Assembly: GCA_005793295.1 (NCBI GenBank)
Contig: SXSX01000154.1
Location: 1 to 11,556 of the forward strand
Origin: Burkholderiales bacterium
Lineage (GTDB): Bacteria > Pseudomonadota > Gammaproteobacteria > Burkholderiales > Burkholderiaceae_C
DNA length: 11,556 bases
Reading direction: 5' to 3'
Shown in pieces: positions 1 to 6,563 of this stretch. Position 1 is the first letter of the stretch; every line of letters begins with the position of its first letter. The position numbers and the translations under genes were made by a program. Under the pieces are notes generated by a model. That model searched no databases and was not told the origin of the DNA. It saw only the letters and a list, made by a program, of their open reading frames with translations.

Positions 1-1089
1 GGTAAAGCCTACAGCGCCAAACTCACCCAAGCGCAGGTTGACAAAGGGCGCATGAACCCACAAGGCTAAAATCAACTTCTTTCCCTGATTCATGCCACCG
101 CAGATGTCAAAGACCTGCAAGACTGCGATCTGATCATTGAAGCTGTTTTTGAGAACCGTGAACTCAAAGCAAAAGTCACCCAAGAGGCTGAACCACTTCT
201 CAAAGCAGGGGGATTTTTTGCCTCTAATACCTCGACCCTGCCGATCAGCGGACTGGCCAAAGCCAGCCATGCGCCCAACAAGTTTGTTGGCATTCATTTT
301 TTCAGCCCGGTGGACAAAATGAAATTGGTTGAAATCATCCGAGGTCAACACACCGATGATGAAACCGTGGCCAAGGCCTTTGACTACGTTCAATCGATTG
401 GGAAAATTCCGATCGTGGTGAACGACTCGCGTGGGTTTTTTACCAGCCGAGTGTTTGGTACCTTTGTGATGGAGGGCGCGGCCATGCTGGGCGAAGGCAT
501 ACCAGCGGCGGCGATTGAAAACGCAGGCGTGCAGTGCGGGATGCCTGTGGGCCCCTTGGCTGTGCTAGATGAAACGGCTCTGAGTTTGAGTGTGCATGTG
601 ATGGAGCAAACCATGGCAGACATGCAAGCCGAAGGAAAAACCTATACCCCGACCCCAGGCCAAGTCTTGGTCGCCGAGATGGTTAAAAAACACCATCGCT
701 CGGGCCGTGCCGCTGGCGCAGGGTTTTACGAGTACCCCACTGAGAAAGGCGCCAAGAAACAACTTTGGAGCGGCCTCAAGGCCTTGTATGAAAAAGAGCA
801 GGCTTGGGATATTCAAGACCTCAAAGACCGTTTGCTGTACCGCCAGGCGGTAGAGACAGCCCGCTGCCTCAGCGAAAACGTGCTGACCTCGGTTCACGAT
901 GCCAATATTGGCTCCATCTTTGGCATTGGATTTCCAGCGTGGACCGGAGGCGCAATGCAGTTCATCTACGGCATGGGCATGGATGTTTTTGAAACGCGAT
1001 GTGCTGCGCTGGCAAAAAAATATGGCGCAGGTTTTGTATTAAGTGATGCCGTGAAAGCCAGTATTCGCAAGTTTGAACCTGTGTATTGA
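1..1089 (+). pseudogene. 3-hydroxyacyl-CoA dehydrogenase region of a FadB/FadJ-type multifunctional protein, 5'-truncated, with an in-frame stop
   Basis: The frame is open from base 1 except for a TAA at 67-69. Both sides align with the 3-hydroxyacyl-CoA dehydrogenase part of FadB/FadJ, which oxidises L-3-hydroxyacyl-CoA with NAD in fatty acid beta-oxidation. Visible marks, in codons from base 1: end of the NAD-binding domain with DLIIEAVFE and SNTSTLPISGLA; catalytic His99 in GIHFFSPVDKM, with Glu111 twelve residues on, as in E. coli FadB (His450/Glu462); VNDSRGFFTSRV opening the first C-terminal domain; a second C-terminal domain around FGIGFPAWTGGA. No other lesion is seen up to TGA 1087-1089. 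A restart at GTG 310 or ATG 319 would lack the NAD domain and His99, so it should not make an active dehydrogenase. An upstream enoyl-CoA hydratase domain is expected outside the window but not seen. Family call is firm; broken status depends on the TAA being real. Confidence 0.82.
67..69 (+). other. In-frame TAA nonsense codon in the dehydrogenase frame
   Basis: TAA lies in frame between MNPQG and NQLLSLIHATADVKDL. Family members align here without a gap, so this looks like one substitution rather than a frameshift. CAA (Gln) to TAA by C-to-T is the simplest source. It may be a recent real mutation or a base-calling error. Confidence 0.85.
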
Positions 1090-1112
1090 CGCAGAGGCGA
1101 CTGAAAAAATCC

Positions 1113-1140
1113 TTAACCATACACCAGTGTCTGCAATAAT
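1113..1140 (+). promoter_or_regulatory. Candidate sigma-70 promoter for the hydrolase-DUF-transporter operon
   Basis: In the 84-bp gap after the dehydrogenase frame, AATAAT at 1135-1140 matches the -10 consensus in five of six bases. It is preceded by TG in the extended -10 position. TTAACC at 1113-1118 is a fair -35 with a 16-bp spacer. The start codon at 1174 lies 33 bases downstream. Motif reading by eye only. Confidence 0.35.
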
Positions 1141-1173
1141 GAACGCCACGATCTGAACTTGGAGAAGCGGCCT

Positions 1174-2262
1174 ATGCGACACATAAAAACCTGGATACTG
1201 GGATTCATCGGACTGGCTTTGATCTTGGCAAGTTTGGTTTGGGCGTTTCAACGCGAAGTCGCCACAGCGCTGATGAAACGCGTAGCCCATACGCAAGTGG
1301 GACGCAACACCGTCGCTGGTTTGCCTGACGGTTTGCATTTGGCATTGTGTGGAACCGGCTCACCGTTTCCTGACCCTTCCCGGGCCGGCCCCTGCTCAGC
1401 CATCATCGCAGGCAAGCGAATTTTTTTAGTAGATGCGGGTGAAGGGGCGGCAAAAAATCTGGGCTATATGGGCATTCCCGGTGGCCAGGTTGAGGCGCTT
1501 TTCTTAACGCACTTTCACTCCGACCATATTGATGGCCTGAGTCCCATCATGCTCCAGCACTGGGGACTGGGAACTGCGACCGCGCCGCTTCCCATCTATG
1601 GCCCCGCTGGCGTAGACAAGGTCGTTGATGGATTTCGCTCTGCCTATGTTCTAGACTTTGGATACCGCGTATCTCACCACAGTGAAAAAATCCTTCCATC
1701 GAGTGGCAGCGGGGGCAAAGCGTTTCCCTTTGCACTGCCCCCCGTCGGGCAAGGCGATGCGGTTGTCATCCTCGACGACAAGGGCCTGAAAGTCACAGCG
1801 TTTCGCGTCAACCATGCTCCCGTGGAACCTGCGGTCGGTTACCGTTTTGATTACCAAGGCCGATCGATTGTCATCACCGGAGACACGATCAAAACACCGT
1901 CCGTTGTGACCATTGCCCAAGGGGCTGATATTTTGTTGCACGAAGCCTTGCAACCCAAATTGGTCAACATCTTAGAGGGCGAATTTAACGGCAAGGGCAT
2001 GCCCAATATGGGCCACGTGATGCGCGATATTTTGACTTACCACACCACCCCCGAAGAAGCCGCACAACAAGCCAACGCAGCGCAAGTCAAACAACTGGTG
2101 TTTAACCATATCGTTCCACCCATGCCTTTTGCGTTTGCCTATCCTGCCTTCGTTGGTGATGCCGCAAAATTTTTCAAAGGACCGATGACTGTGGGGGAAG
2201 ACGGTATGCTGTTTAGCTTGCCTGCCAACTCTACTGAAATCATTCAAAAGCGCTTGAACTAA
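1174..2262 (+). CDS. Membrane-anchored MBL-fold metallo-hydrolase (AtsA/RNase Z-like)
   Basis: A 362-residue metallo-beta-lactamase-fold protein. Residues 5-24 form one hydrophobic segment after a short basic start, so it is a signal anchor or uncleaved signal and the enzyme domain should face the periplasm. The dinuclear zinc motif is HFHSDH (His113, His115, Asp117, His118). Further likely ligands are His214 in VNHAP, Asp237 in ITGDT and His312 in FNHIVPP. GTGSPFPDPSRAGP near residue 60 and the order of motifs resemble the arylsulfatase AtsA-like/RNase Z branch. The substrate cannot be told; with an export anchor, tRNA processing is unlikely. I chose ATG 1174 over TTG 1159 because GGAGAAG at 1161-1167 is well placed as its Shine-Dalgarno. 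It is first in a tight run with the DUF1214, DUF1254 and CHR genes, and the next gene starts 14 bases after its stop. Confidence 0.88.
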   Translation: MRHIKTWILGFIGLALILASLVWAFQREVATALMKRVAHTQVGRNTVAGLPDGLHLALCGTGSPFPDPSRAGPCSAIIAGKRIFLVDAGEGAAKNLGYMGIPGGQVEALFLTHFHSDHIDGLSPIMLQHWGLGTATAPLPIYGPAGVDKVVDGFRSAYVLDFGYRVSHHSEKILPSSGSGGKAFPFALPPVGQGDAVVILDDKGLKVTAFRVNHAPVEPAVGYRFDYQGRSIVITGDTIKTPSVVTIAQGADILLHEALQPKLVNILEGEFNGKGMPNMGHVMRDILTYHTTPEEAAQQANAAQVKQLVFNHIVPPMPFAFAYPAFVGDAAKFFKGPMTVGEDGMLFSLPANSTEIIQKRLN

Positions 2263-2276
2263 GCGCAGTTTTAACC

Positions 2277-2891
2277 ATGCCCAACCAAACCCATTGGAGC
2301 GCTCGCGCCAAACGCATTGGCATCGCCGCTTTGCTTTACCTCGGTGCAGGTGCCGTAGGCCTTGGTTCTGCAGTTTGGGTTCTCAAAAATGCAGCGTGGA
2401 TGAATCCCTCGGTAGAAGTTGGGGCATGGCGTGCGAATATGCATGCAGGCAGCTTGGACGCGGGGATGTACACCCGTGCCACGGTTGCTGTCAATGCCTT
2501 GCTAGCGCTTGGGCGGGATGAAACCATGTATTTCGTTGCGACGCGCGATGATGCGGGCCACAGCCTCCAATCACAATGCAATTACCGCATCAGTGGCACG
2601 CCACCAAAGGCACGTTGGTGGAGTATTACGGCCTATGCCGATGACATGTTTTTATTTGACGCGCCCAACGGCAACTACAGTCTCAACGGCAGCACGGCCC
2701 AACTGAACGCCGCTGGAGACTTTTCATTCACCACCGGTCCAATCGCTCAGGGCGATAGTTACTGGCTGCCTACGCCAGGACGCCGAGGTCTGCTCTTAAC
2801 ATTGCGTTTGTACAACCCAGAGCCCACGTTACAAGCCGCACCCCAGGCCTTGCAGGCCCCGTCCATTCAGCGCATTGGGGACTGCGCATGA
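2277..2891 (+). CDS. DUF1214 domain-containing membrane-anchored protein (COG5402-like)
   Basis: A 204-residue protein with a hydrophobic anchor at about residues 14-36 followed by an exported domain. DAGMYTRATVAVNALLALGR (62-81) and ARWWSITAYADDMFLFDAP (112-130) with YSLNG, then WLPTPGRRGLLLTLRLYNPEP (163-183), are the conserved DUF1214 core. The family has no proven biochemical role that I can name. The next gene, encoding DUF1254, overlaps it by ATGA. In many bacteria DUF1254 and DUF1214 occur fused in one larger protein, so the two split proteins here probably act as a pair. No Shine-Dalgarno is visible before ATG 2277 (TTTTAACC), which suggests it is translated by coupling to the hydrolase gene 14 bases upstream. 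Confidence 0.86.
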   Translation: MPNQTHWSARAKRIGIAALLYLGAGAVGLGSAVWVLKNAAWMNPSVEVGAWRANMHAGSLDAGMYTRATVAVNALLALGRDETMYFVATRDDAGHSLQSQCNYRISGTPPKARWWSITAYADDMFLFDAPNGNYSLNGSTAQLNAAGDFSFTTGPIAQGDSYWLPTPGRRGLLLTLRLYNPEPTLQAAPQALQAPSIQRIGDCA

Positions 2892-3451
2892 AGAATTTCA
2901 CCACACCCCAACGGCTTTGGTTTTATCGCCTCTTGACCTTGTTGGTCACCGCCATACTGGTTCATTTGCTCGCGGTTTGGGCCGCGCCACGACTCATCAT
3001 GCAGGTGCTGATGCACGGGCCGATGGCACAAAAGATGAATATGCAAAACCAAACGGCCTTTCCTGAAGCAGTCACAGCCCGCTCGCGCTCGGTGGTGATG
3101 CCCAGTCCAGATTTACTTTACTCGGTTTGTGCATTTGATCTTTCTAGCGGCCCGGTGCGAATCACTGCCAACCCCAAACTCAAAAACTATTGGTCTATCG
3201 CCCTGTACAGCGCCAACAGCGATAACTTTTTTGTTCGCAATGACCGACAAGCGCAAGGCAAACCGGTCGACCTCTGGCTGGTTTCGGATACGGGCGAAGC
3301 CCTTAACAAAGATGTCCCCTCCAATGCAGAAGTCGTAGTGAGCCCATCGCGCAGCGGTTTTTTACTGATGCGGGTGTTGACAACGGATTACGCAAAAGAA
3401 AAATCCTTGGTGGAACCCGCAAGGCGCACCCTTGTGTGTAGCAAAGTCTAA
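2888..3451 (+). CDS. DUF1254 domain-containing membrane-anchored protein (COG5436-like)
   Basis: A 187-residue protein with a hydrophobic segment at about residues 13-33 and an exported remainder. The core VVMPSPDLLYSVCAFDLSSG (69-88) followed by PVRITANP and NYWSIALYSANSDNFFVRND (100-119) is typical of the short DUF1254 proteins that travel with DUF1214. Function is unknown. The ATG at 2888 overlaps the TGA of the DUF1214 gene by four bases, and TTGGGGA a few bases upstream is a good ribosome site, so the two should be made together. This supports a two-subunit envelope complex, by inference only. The C-terminus carries one cysteine (TLVCSKV), possibly paired with Cys81. Confidence 0.85.
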   Translation: MKNFTTPQRLWFYRLLTLLVTAILVHLLAVWAAPRLIMQVLMHGPMAQKMNMQNQTAFPEAVTARSRSVVMPSPDLLYSVCAFDLSSGPVRITANPKLKNYWSIALYSANSDNFFVRNDRQAQGKPVDLWLVSDTGEALNKDVPSNAEVVVSPSRSGFLLMRVLTTDYAKEKSLVEPARRTLVCSKV

Positions 3452-3473
3452 AAACAAAGCGTTAAAGGGCCCA

Positions 3474-4091
3474 ATGACCGCAGCGAATCCAAAGTTTCCA
3501 GACATTTCGCCAAGCCCTCGCCCATCCTCTGTCACCGATCTTTTCGTGTCATTTTCTTGGCTGGCGATGCAAGGCTTTGGGGGCGTACTCGCAATCGTTC
3601 AACGCGAGTTGGTTGAAAATAAAAAGTGGCTCAGCACCGAAGAATTTATAGAAGATTGGGCCGTCGCTCAAATCATGCCAGGGCCCAATGTGGTCAACAT
3701 TGCACTCATGATTGGAGACCGTTTTTATGGCTGGCGCGGCGCTTTGGCAGCGCTCGCGGGCATGATGGCACTCCCACTGGTAGTCGTACTGGCCTTGTCA
3801 GTCGCCCTGGCAGGAATTTCGCACGAACCTATGGTCCAAGGTGCGCTTAAAGGCATGGGAGCGGTGTCGGCGGGATTGATTGCTGGCACTGGGCTCAAAC
3901 TCATTTCTGCATTGAAATCCAACCCCATGGGTCGTATAGCCTGCTTTGTCTTGGCGATGCTTACCTTGGTTGCCGTCGCTGTGCTGCATATTCCTTTGGC
4001 CTGGGTTTTGATCGGCCTGGGCATTCCCGGATTTTTATGGGCATACCGAACGCTGTCAAAAAGCGATTCCCATGAGAAGGCTTCTTCTTGA
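3474..4091 (+). CDS. Short-chain CHR-family (chromate-type) transporter, first half
   Basis: A 205-residue integral membrane protein of the CHR (ChrA) superfamily. FVSFSWLAMQGFGGVLAIVQ (24-43) has the family FGG, and the QIMPGPNVVNIALMIG stretch (66-81) has the family PGP motif. Several hydrophobic segments follow (about 88-114, 122-144, 154-190). Single-domain CHR proteins come as pairs that together equal one full-length ChrA, and the second half follows directly. Full ChrA exports chromate; short-chain pairs have been tied to chromate resistance in a few bacteria, but many are uncharacterised, so the true anion is uncertain. ATG 3474 is preferred over TTG 3432 because AAAGGG at 3464-3469 precedes it and the TTG would sit inside the DUF1254 gene. 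Its TGA shares one base with the next ATG. Confidence 0.87.
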   Translation: MTAANPKFPDISPSPRPSSVTDLFVSFSWLAMQGFGGVLAIVQRELVENKKWLSTEEFIEDWAVAQIMPGPNVVNIALMIGDRFYGWRGALAALAGMMALPLVVVLALSVALAGISHEPMVQGALKGMGAVSAGLIAGTGLKLISALKSNPMGRIACFVLAMLTLVAVAVLHIPLAWVLIGLGIPGFLWAYRTLSKSDSHEKASS

Positions 4092-4684
4092 TGCACGCTT
4101 TTGCTTGGAGTGATTGGTTCACCCTTTTTTTACACTTCGTATCTTTGTCACTGCTCTCCATTGGCGGTGCGATCACGACGGTACCGGACATGCATCGCTT
4201 TTTGGTCAGCGAAAAGTCGTGGCTGAGTGACAGCCAATTCTCTGGTTCGATTGCTTTGGCCCAAGCCGCGCCAGGTCCCAATGTTTTGTTTGTGGCCGTA
4301 TTAGGATGGAATGTCGGAATGAATGCAGGTGGAGGCCTCGCAGGCGGCGCAACCGCATGGGCCATGGCGTTTGCAGGTGTTTTTGCAACCATGTTGGGGA
4401 TTCTGTTGCCCAGTACGACGCTTACTTTCTTTGCGGCCCGCTGGGGACATCAAAACAAAGAGCGGCGCGATGTTCGAGCTTTCAAGATGGCCATGGCACC
4501 CCTTGTGGTGGCGCTTTTAATGGCAACTGGCTGGGTTCTGACAGCTGGCCATGGCCCTTTTCTGGAGAACCTTTGGCTGTGGGTGCTCACGCTGGCGAGC
4601 ACTTTGGTGGTTTGGAAAACCCGCATTCACCTTTTATGGCTACTCGCGGTGGGTGCATTAGGGGGCGCAATGGGTTGGTTTTAA
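4091..4684 (+). CDS. Short-chain CHR-family (chromate-type) transporter, second half
   Basis: A 197-residue partner of the preceding protein. It keeps the paired-family layout: FVSLSLLSIGGAITTVPDMH (17-36) in place of the FGG region, SEKSWLSDSQF (40-50), and QAAPGPNVLFVAVLGWNVGM (58-77) with the PGP motif. Four or more hydrophobic segments follow to the C-terminus. TGATG joins it to the first half, so translation is coupled and a one-to-one heterodimer is likely. TTG 4088 just before the ATG is not needed. The gene ends the plus-strand operon, with a 6-bp inverted repeat over its stop codon and a converging lipoprotein gene 21 bases away. Confidence 0.87.
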   Translation: MHAFAWSDWFTLFLHFVSLSLLSIGGAITTVPDMHRFLVSEKSWLSDSQFSGSIALAQAAPGPNVLFVAVLGWNVGMNAGGGLAGGATAWAMAFAGVFATMLGILLPSTTLTFFAARWGHQNKERRDVRAFKMAMAPLVVALLMATGWVLTAGHGPFLENLWLWVLTLASTLVVWKTRIHLLWLLAVGALGGAMGWF

Positions 4685-4688
4685 CCCA
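4671..4688. repeat. Inverted repeat at the junction of convergent genes
   Basis: TGGGTT (4671-4676) and AACCCA (4683-4688) are perfect arms around a six-base loop that includes part of the TAA stop of the second CHR gene. It can form a small hairpin in either transcript and could help 3'-end formation. Neither strand has a T run after it, so I do not call it an intrinsic terminator. Confidence 0.5.
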
Positions 4689-4705
4689 AGGGCACTTTGC
4701 TATTC

Positions 4706-5059
4706 TTAGCGCGGACTTTCAAAGAAAATATAGTTGGTTGAATAGTCGCTGATTTCGAAATACACTTTTTTCTCATTGGCATCCACCTGCATATTCAGGT
4801 TTTCATCCAACACCCCATAGCCATAGCGGTAGGGCCGGGGTTTGTTGTCCTCAGTTCCCATGGCGGTGCTGAGTTTGTCAATTTTTAAAAAGCGACGTGC
4901 TACTTTATCTCCAGCGTAAATTTCAAGAACGCCGTTGGTGCCAGTCCAGTTTTGAATATCGCGGCTGATTTTATTTTGTTGCTCCTGCGTACAAGCCGAT
5001 AACAACACCACACCGGTCAACACCACCGCTGAAAGCGTAGTCAATTTTTGAGTGCTCAT
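4706..5059 (-). CDS. Small lipoprotein of unknown function
   Basis: A 117-residue protein starting with a lipoprotein signal: basic n-region, hydrophobic stretch, and lipobox LLSAC with Cys23 as the expected lipidation site. The mature part has NGVLEIYAGDKVARRFLKID and RPYRYGYGVLDENLNMQVD followed by KKVYFEISDYSTNYIFFESP, which looks like a small beta-rich fold. I do not recognise a named family. Residue 25 on has no strong Lol-avoidance Asp at +2 (it is Thr), so outer membrane sorting is the default guess. AAGGAAA six bases before the ATG is a clear ribosome site. It lies 16 bases after rlmB on the same strand and is probably co-transcribed, though a functional tie to rRNA methylation is not evident. 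Confidence 0.82.
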   Translation of the reverse strand: MSTQKLTTLSAVVLTGVVLLSACTQEQQNKISRDIQNWTGTNGVLEIYAGDKVARRFLKIDKLSTAMGTEDNKPRPYRYGYGVLDENLNMQVDANEKKVYFEISDYSTNYIFFESPR

Positions 5060-5075
5060 AAGTTTCCTTTTTTAA

Positions 5076-5855
5076 TTACGCAGTTTTGTTGCTTCGCTGA
5101 CGCAACGCTTCATAAAGACAAACCCCGCTAGCCACCGAAACATTGAGGCTTTCTACTGCACCACGCATGGGGATACTCACCAACTGATCGCAGGTTTTAG
5201 CCGTGAGTTGGCGCATACCAGCGCCTTCAGCGCCAAGCACCAAAGCAACTGGCCCAGTGAGATCAGCTTGGTACAAGGTTTGCGAAGCTGTGTCGCTAGT
5301 ACCAATAATCCAAATATTGCGCTCTTTGAGTTCACCCAAAGTGCGGGCTAGGTTGGTCACCATGAAATAGGGAACCGTCTCCGCTGCGCCACTGGCGACC
5401 TTGGCGACGGTGGCATTGATTCCTGCGGCGTGGTCTTTAGGCGCAATGACGGCGTGCACGCCCGCGCCATCAGCGACACGCAAACAAGCGCCTAAATTAT
5501 GTGGATCTGTCACACCATCAAGCACCAAGATCAAAGGATTGAGTCTTTGGTCTTTCGGCAAAGCCAAATGCGACGACTCTAAGTTTTCTAAAAGTTCATC
5601 TAAAGAATGCACCTGTTCAATGGTGTGCACCCGAGCTGCAACACCTTGGTGCCCGTGGCCGCCGCATAATTTAGAAAGGCGCATTCCATCGGCATCAATC
5701 AAACGAACCCCAGCTTCGTTGACTTTGTCGATAAATTGCCGCATCCGCGCATCGCGCCGTGTCGGCTCAAAATAGATTTCAACAATTGACTGAGGAGCCG
5801 TTTTTAAACGAACACCAACGGCATGAAAACCGAATAAAACTTTAGGGGAAGACAT
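5076..5855 (-). CDS. rlmB: 23S rRNA (guanosine-2251-2'-O)-methyltransferase RlmB
   Basis: A 259-residue SpoU/TrmH-type (SPOUT) methyltransferase. The N-terminal substrate-binding part starts VLFGFHAVGVRL, typical of RlmB. The three SPOUT motifs are present: DPHNLGACLRVADGAGV (117-133) with Asn120 and catalytic Arg126; LVLGAEGAGM (205-214) with Glu210; IPMRGAVESLNVSVASG (228-244) with the Ser-Leu-Asn core of the trefoil knot. In E. coli, RlmB methylates G2251 in the P-loop of 23S rRNA using SAM, as a dimer. Length fits the family. The start is ATG 5855, 33 bases after the ABC ATPase stop on the same strand. No Shine-Dalgarno is visible upstream, and the gap instead contains overlapping hairpin arms. 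The rnr gene that often accompanies rlmB is absent here. Confidence 0.95.
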   Translation of the reverse strand: MSSPKVLFGFHAVGVRLKTAPQSIVEIYFEPTRRDARMRQFIDKVNEAGVRLIDADGMRLSKLCGGHGHQGVAARVHTIEQVHSLDELLENLESSHLALPKDQRLNPLILVLDGVTDPHNLGACLRVADGAGVHAVIAPKDHAAGINATVAKVASGAAETVPYFMVTNLARTLGELKERNIWIIGTSDTASQTLYQADLTGPVALVLGAEGAGMRQLTAKTCDQLVSIPMRGAVESLNVSVASGVCLYEALRQRSNKTA

Positions 5856-5864
5856 GGCGATATT

Positions 5865-5888
5865 ATCGCGGCTTCGCTAAACCGCGAT
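5865..5888 (-). repeat. Hairpin between ABC ATPase stop and rlmB start
   Basis: On the minus strand, ATCGCGG directly follows the TAG stop of the ABC gene and pairs over seven bases with CCGCGAT after a ten-base loop. A further ATCGC lies three bases on, next to the rlmB ATG, and can pair with the same GCGAT (5857-5869). The two folds exclude each other. No T run follows, so it is not a standard terminator. Confidence 0.55.
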
Positions 5889-6563
5889 CTAGGCTGAAAG
5901 GATGCGCCCAGCTTCCAAGGTGATACGGCGATCGCAACGGGCAGCAATGGCTGGGTCATGGGTCACCAAAACCAAGGTGGTTCCGAGTTCGCGGTTGAGC
6001 TCAAACATCAAAGCCATGATCGTTTCACCTGTCGCGAAATCCAAACTTCCGGTAGGCTCATCAGCGAGCAAGACGGCGGGTTTAACAACAAATGCGCGAG
6101 CCAAGGCAACGCGCTGCTGCTCACCGCCACTCAATACCTTGGGATAAGCATTCATGCGCTGCGACAAACCCACCCGGCCAAGCATTTCAGCAGCCAACTT
6201 TCGGGCGTCTTTTCGGCCATCTAATTCAAGGGGGAGCATCACATTCTCAAGAGCCGTGAGGTTTGCAAGCAATTGAAAACTTTGAAACACAAAACCCAAC
6301 TTTTGGGCACGCAGCGCAGCCCGCTCATCTTCGGTCAAGCTAAACAAATCCACACCCGACAGTCTGACCGAACCAGCCGTAGGCGTATCTAATCCAGCAA
6401 TGATGGATAAAAGAGTGCTTTTTCCAGACCCAGAAGCACCGACAATGGCCACAGTTTCACGCGGTTTTAGCGCAAAATCGATGTTGTGCAAAATTTCCAG
6501 AGTACCTGTGGAATCTGTGACCGCTTTATAAACTTTCTCAACCGAAATAATTGAATCTGACAT
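5889..6563 (-). CDS. ABC transporter ATP-binding protein, LolD/MacB/YbbA type
   Basis: A 224-residue ABC ATPase with all parts: Walker A GASGSGKST (42-50), Q-loop Gln94 in FVFQSFQLL, signature LSGGEQQRVALARA (144-157), Walker B VLLADEPTGSLD (164-175) with Glu169, and switch His202 in VTHDP. The FQLLANLTALENVMLPLEL region and size place it with LolD/MacB/YbbA ATPases, which serve type VII (MacB-fold) permeases acting in the envelope. The divergent tesA neighbour copies the E. coli tesA/ybbA arrangement, so YbbA is the likely counterpart, but the ybbP permease is missing and rlmB follows instead. Start chosen at ATG 6563; the open frame runs on to 6878 but that extension is only the antisense of tesA. 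The start codon shares bases 6562-6563 with the tesA ATG on the other strand. Confidence 0.9.
   Translation of the reverse strand: MSDSIISVEKVYKAVTDSTGTLEILHNIDFALKPRETVAIVGASGSGKSTLLSIIAGLDTPTAGSVRLSGVDLFSLTEDERAALRAQKLGFVFQSFQLLANLTALENVMLPLELDGRKDARKLAAEMLGRVGLSQRMNAYPKVLSGGEQQRVALARAFVVKPAVLLADEPTGSLDFATGETIMALMFELNRELGTTLVLVTHDPAIAARCDRRITLEAGRILSA
6527..6532 (+). promoter_or_regulatory. Candidate -10 element for tesA inside the ABC ATPase gene
   Basis: TATAAA matches the -10 consensus in five of six bases and lies 29 bases before ATG 6562. Because tesA and the ABC gene leave no intergenic DNA, a tesA promoter must lie within the ABC coding region. No convincing -35 is seen at 16-18 bases upstream, so this is weak. 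Confidence 0.25.

Noticed and set aside
1159..1173. TTG start for the MBL-fold hydrolase
   Set aside because: The Shine-Dalgarno GGAGAAG lies inside this extension and is well placed for ATG 1174.
3432..3473. TTG start for the first CHR half
   Set aside because: It would overlap the DUF1254 gene, and ATG 3474 has AAAGGG just upstream.
4671..4688. Bidirectional intrinsic terminator at the CHR/lipoprotein junction
   Set aside because: A hairpin is possible but neither strand has a T run after it, so it is listed only as an inverted repeat.
5401..5775. 124-residue plus-strand open frame inside rlmB
   Set aside because: Antisense to the well-conserved RlmB SPOUT domain with no protein-family marks of its own.
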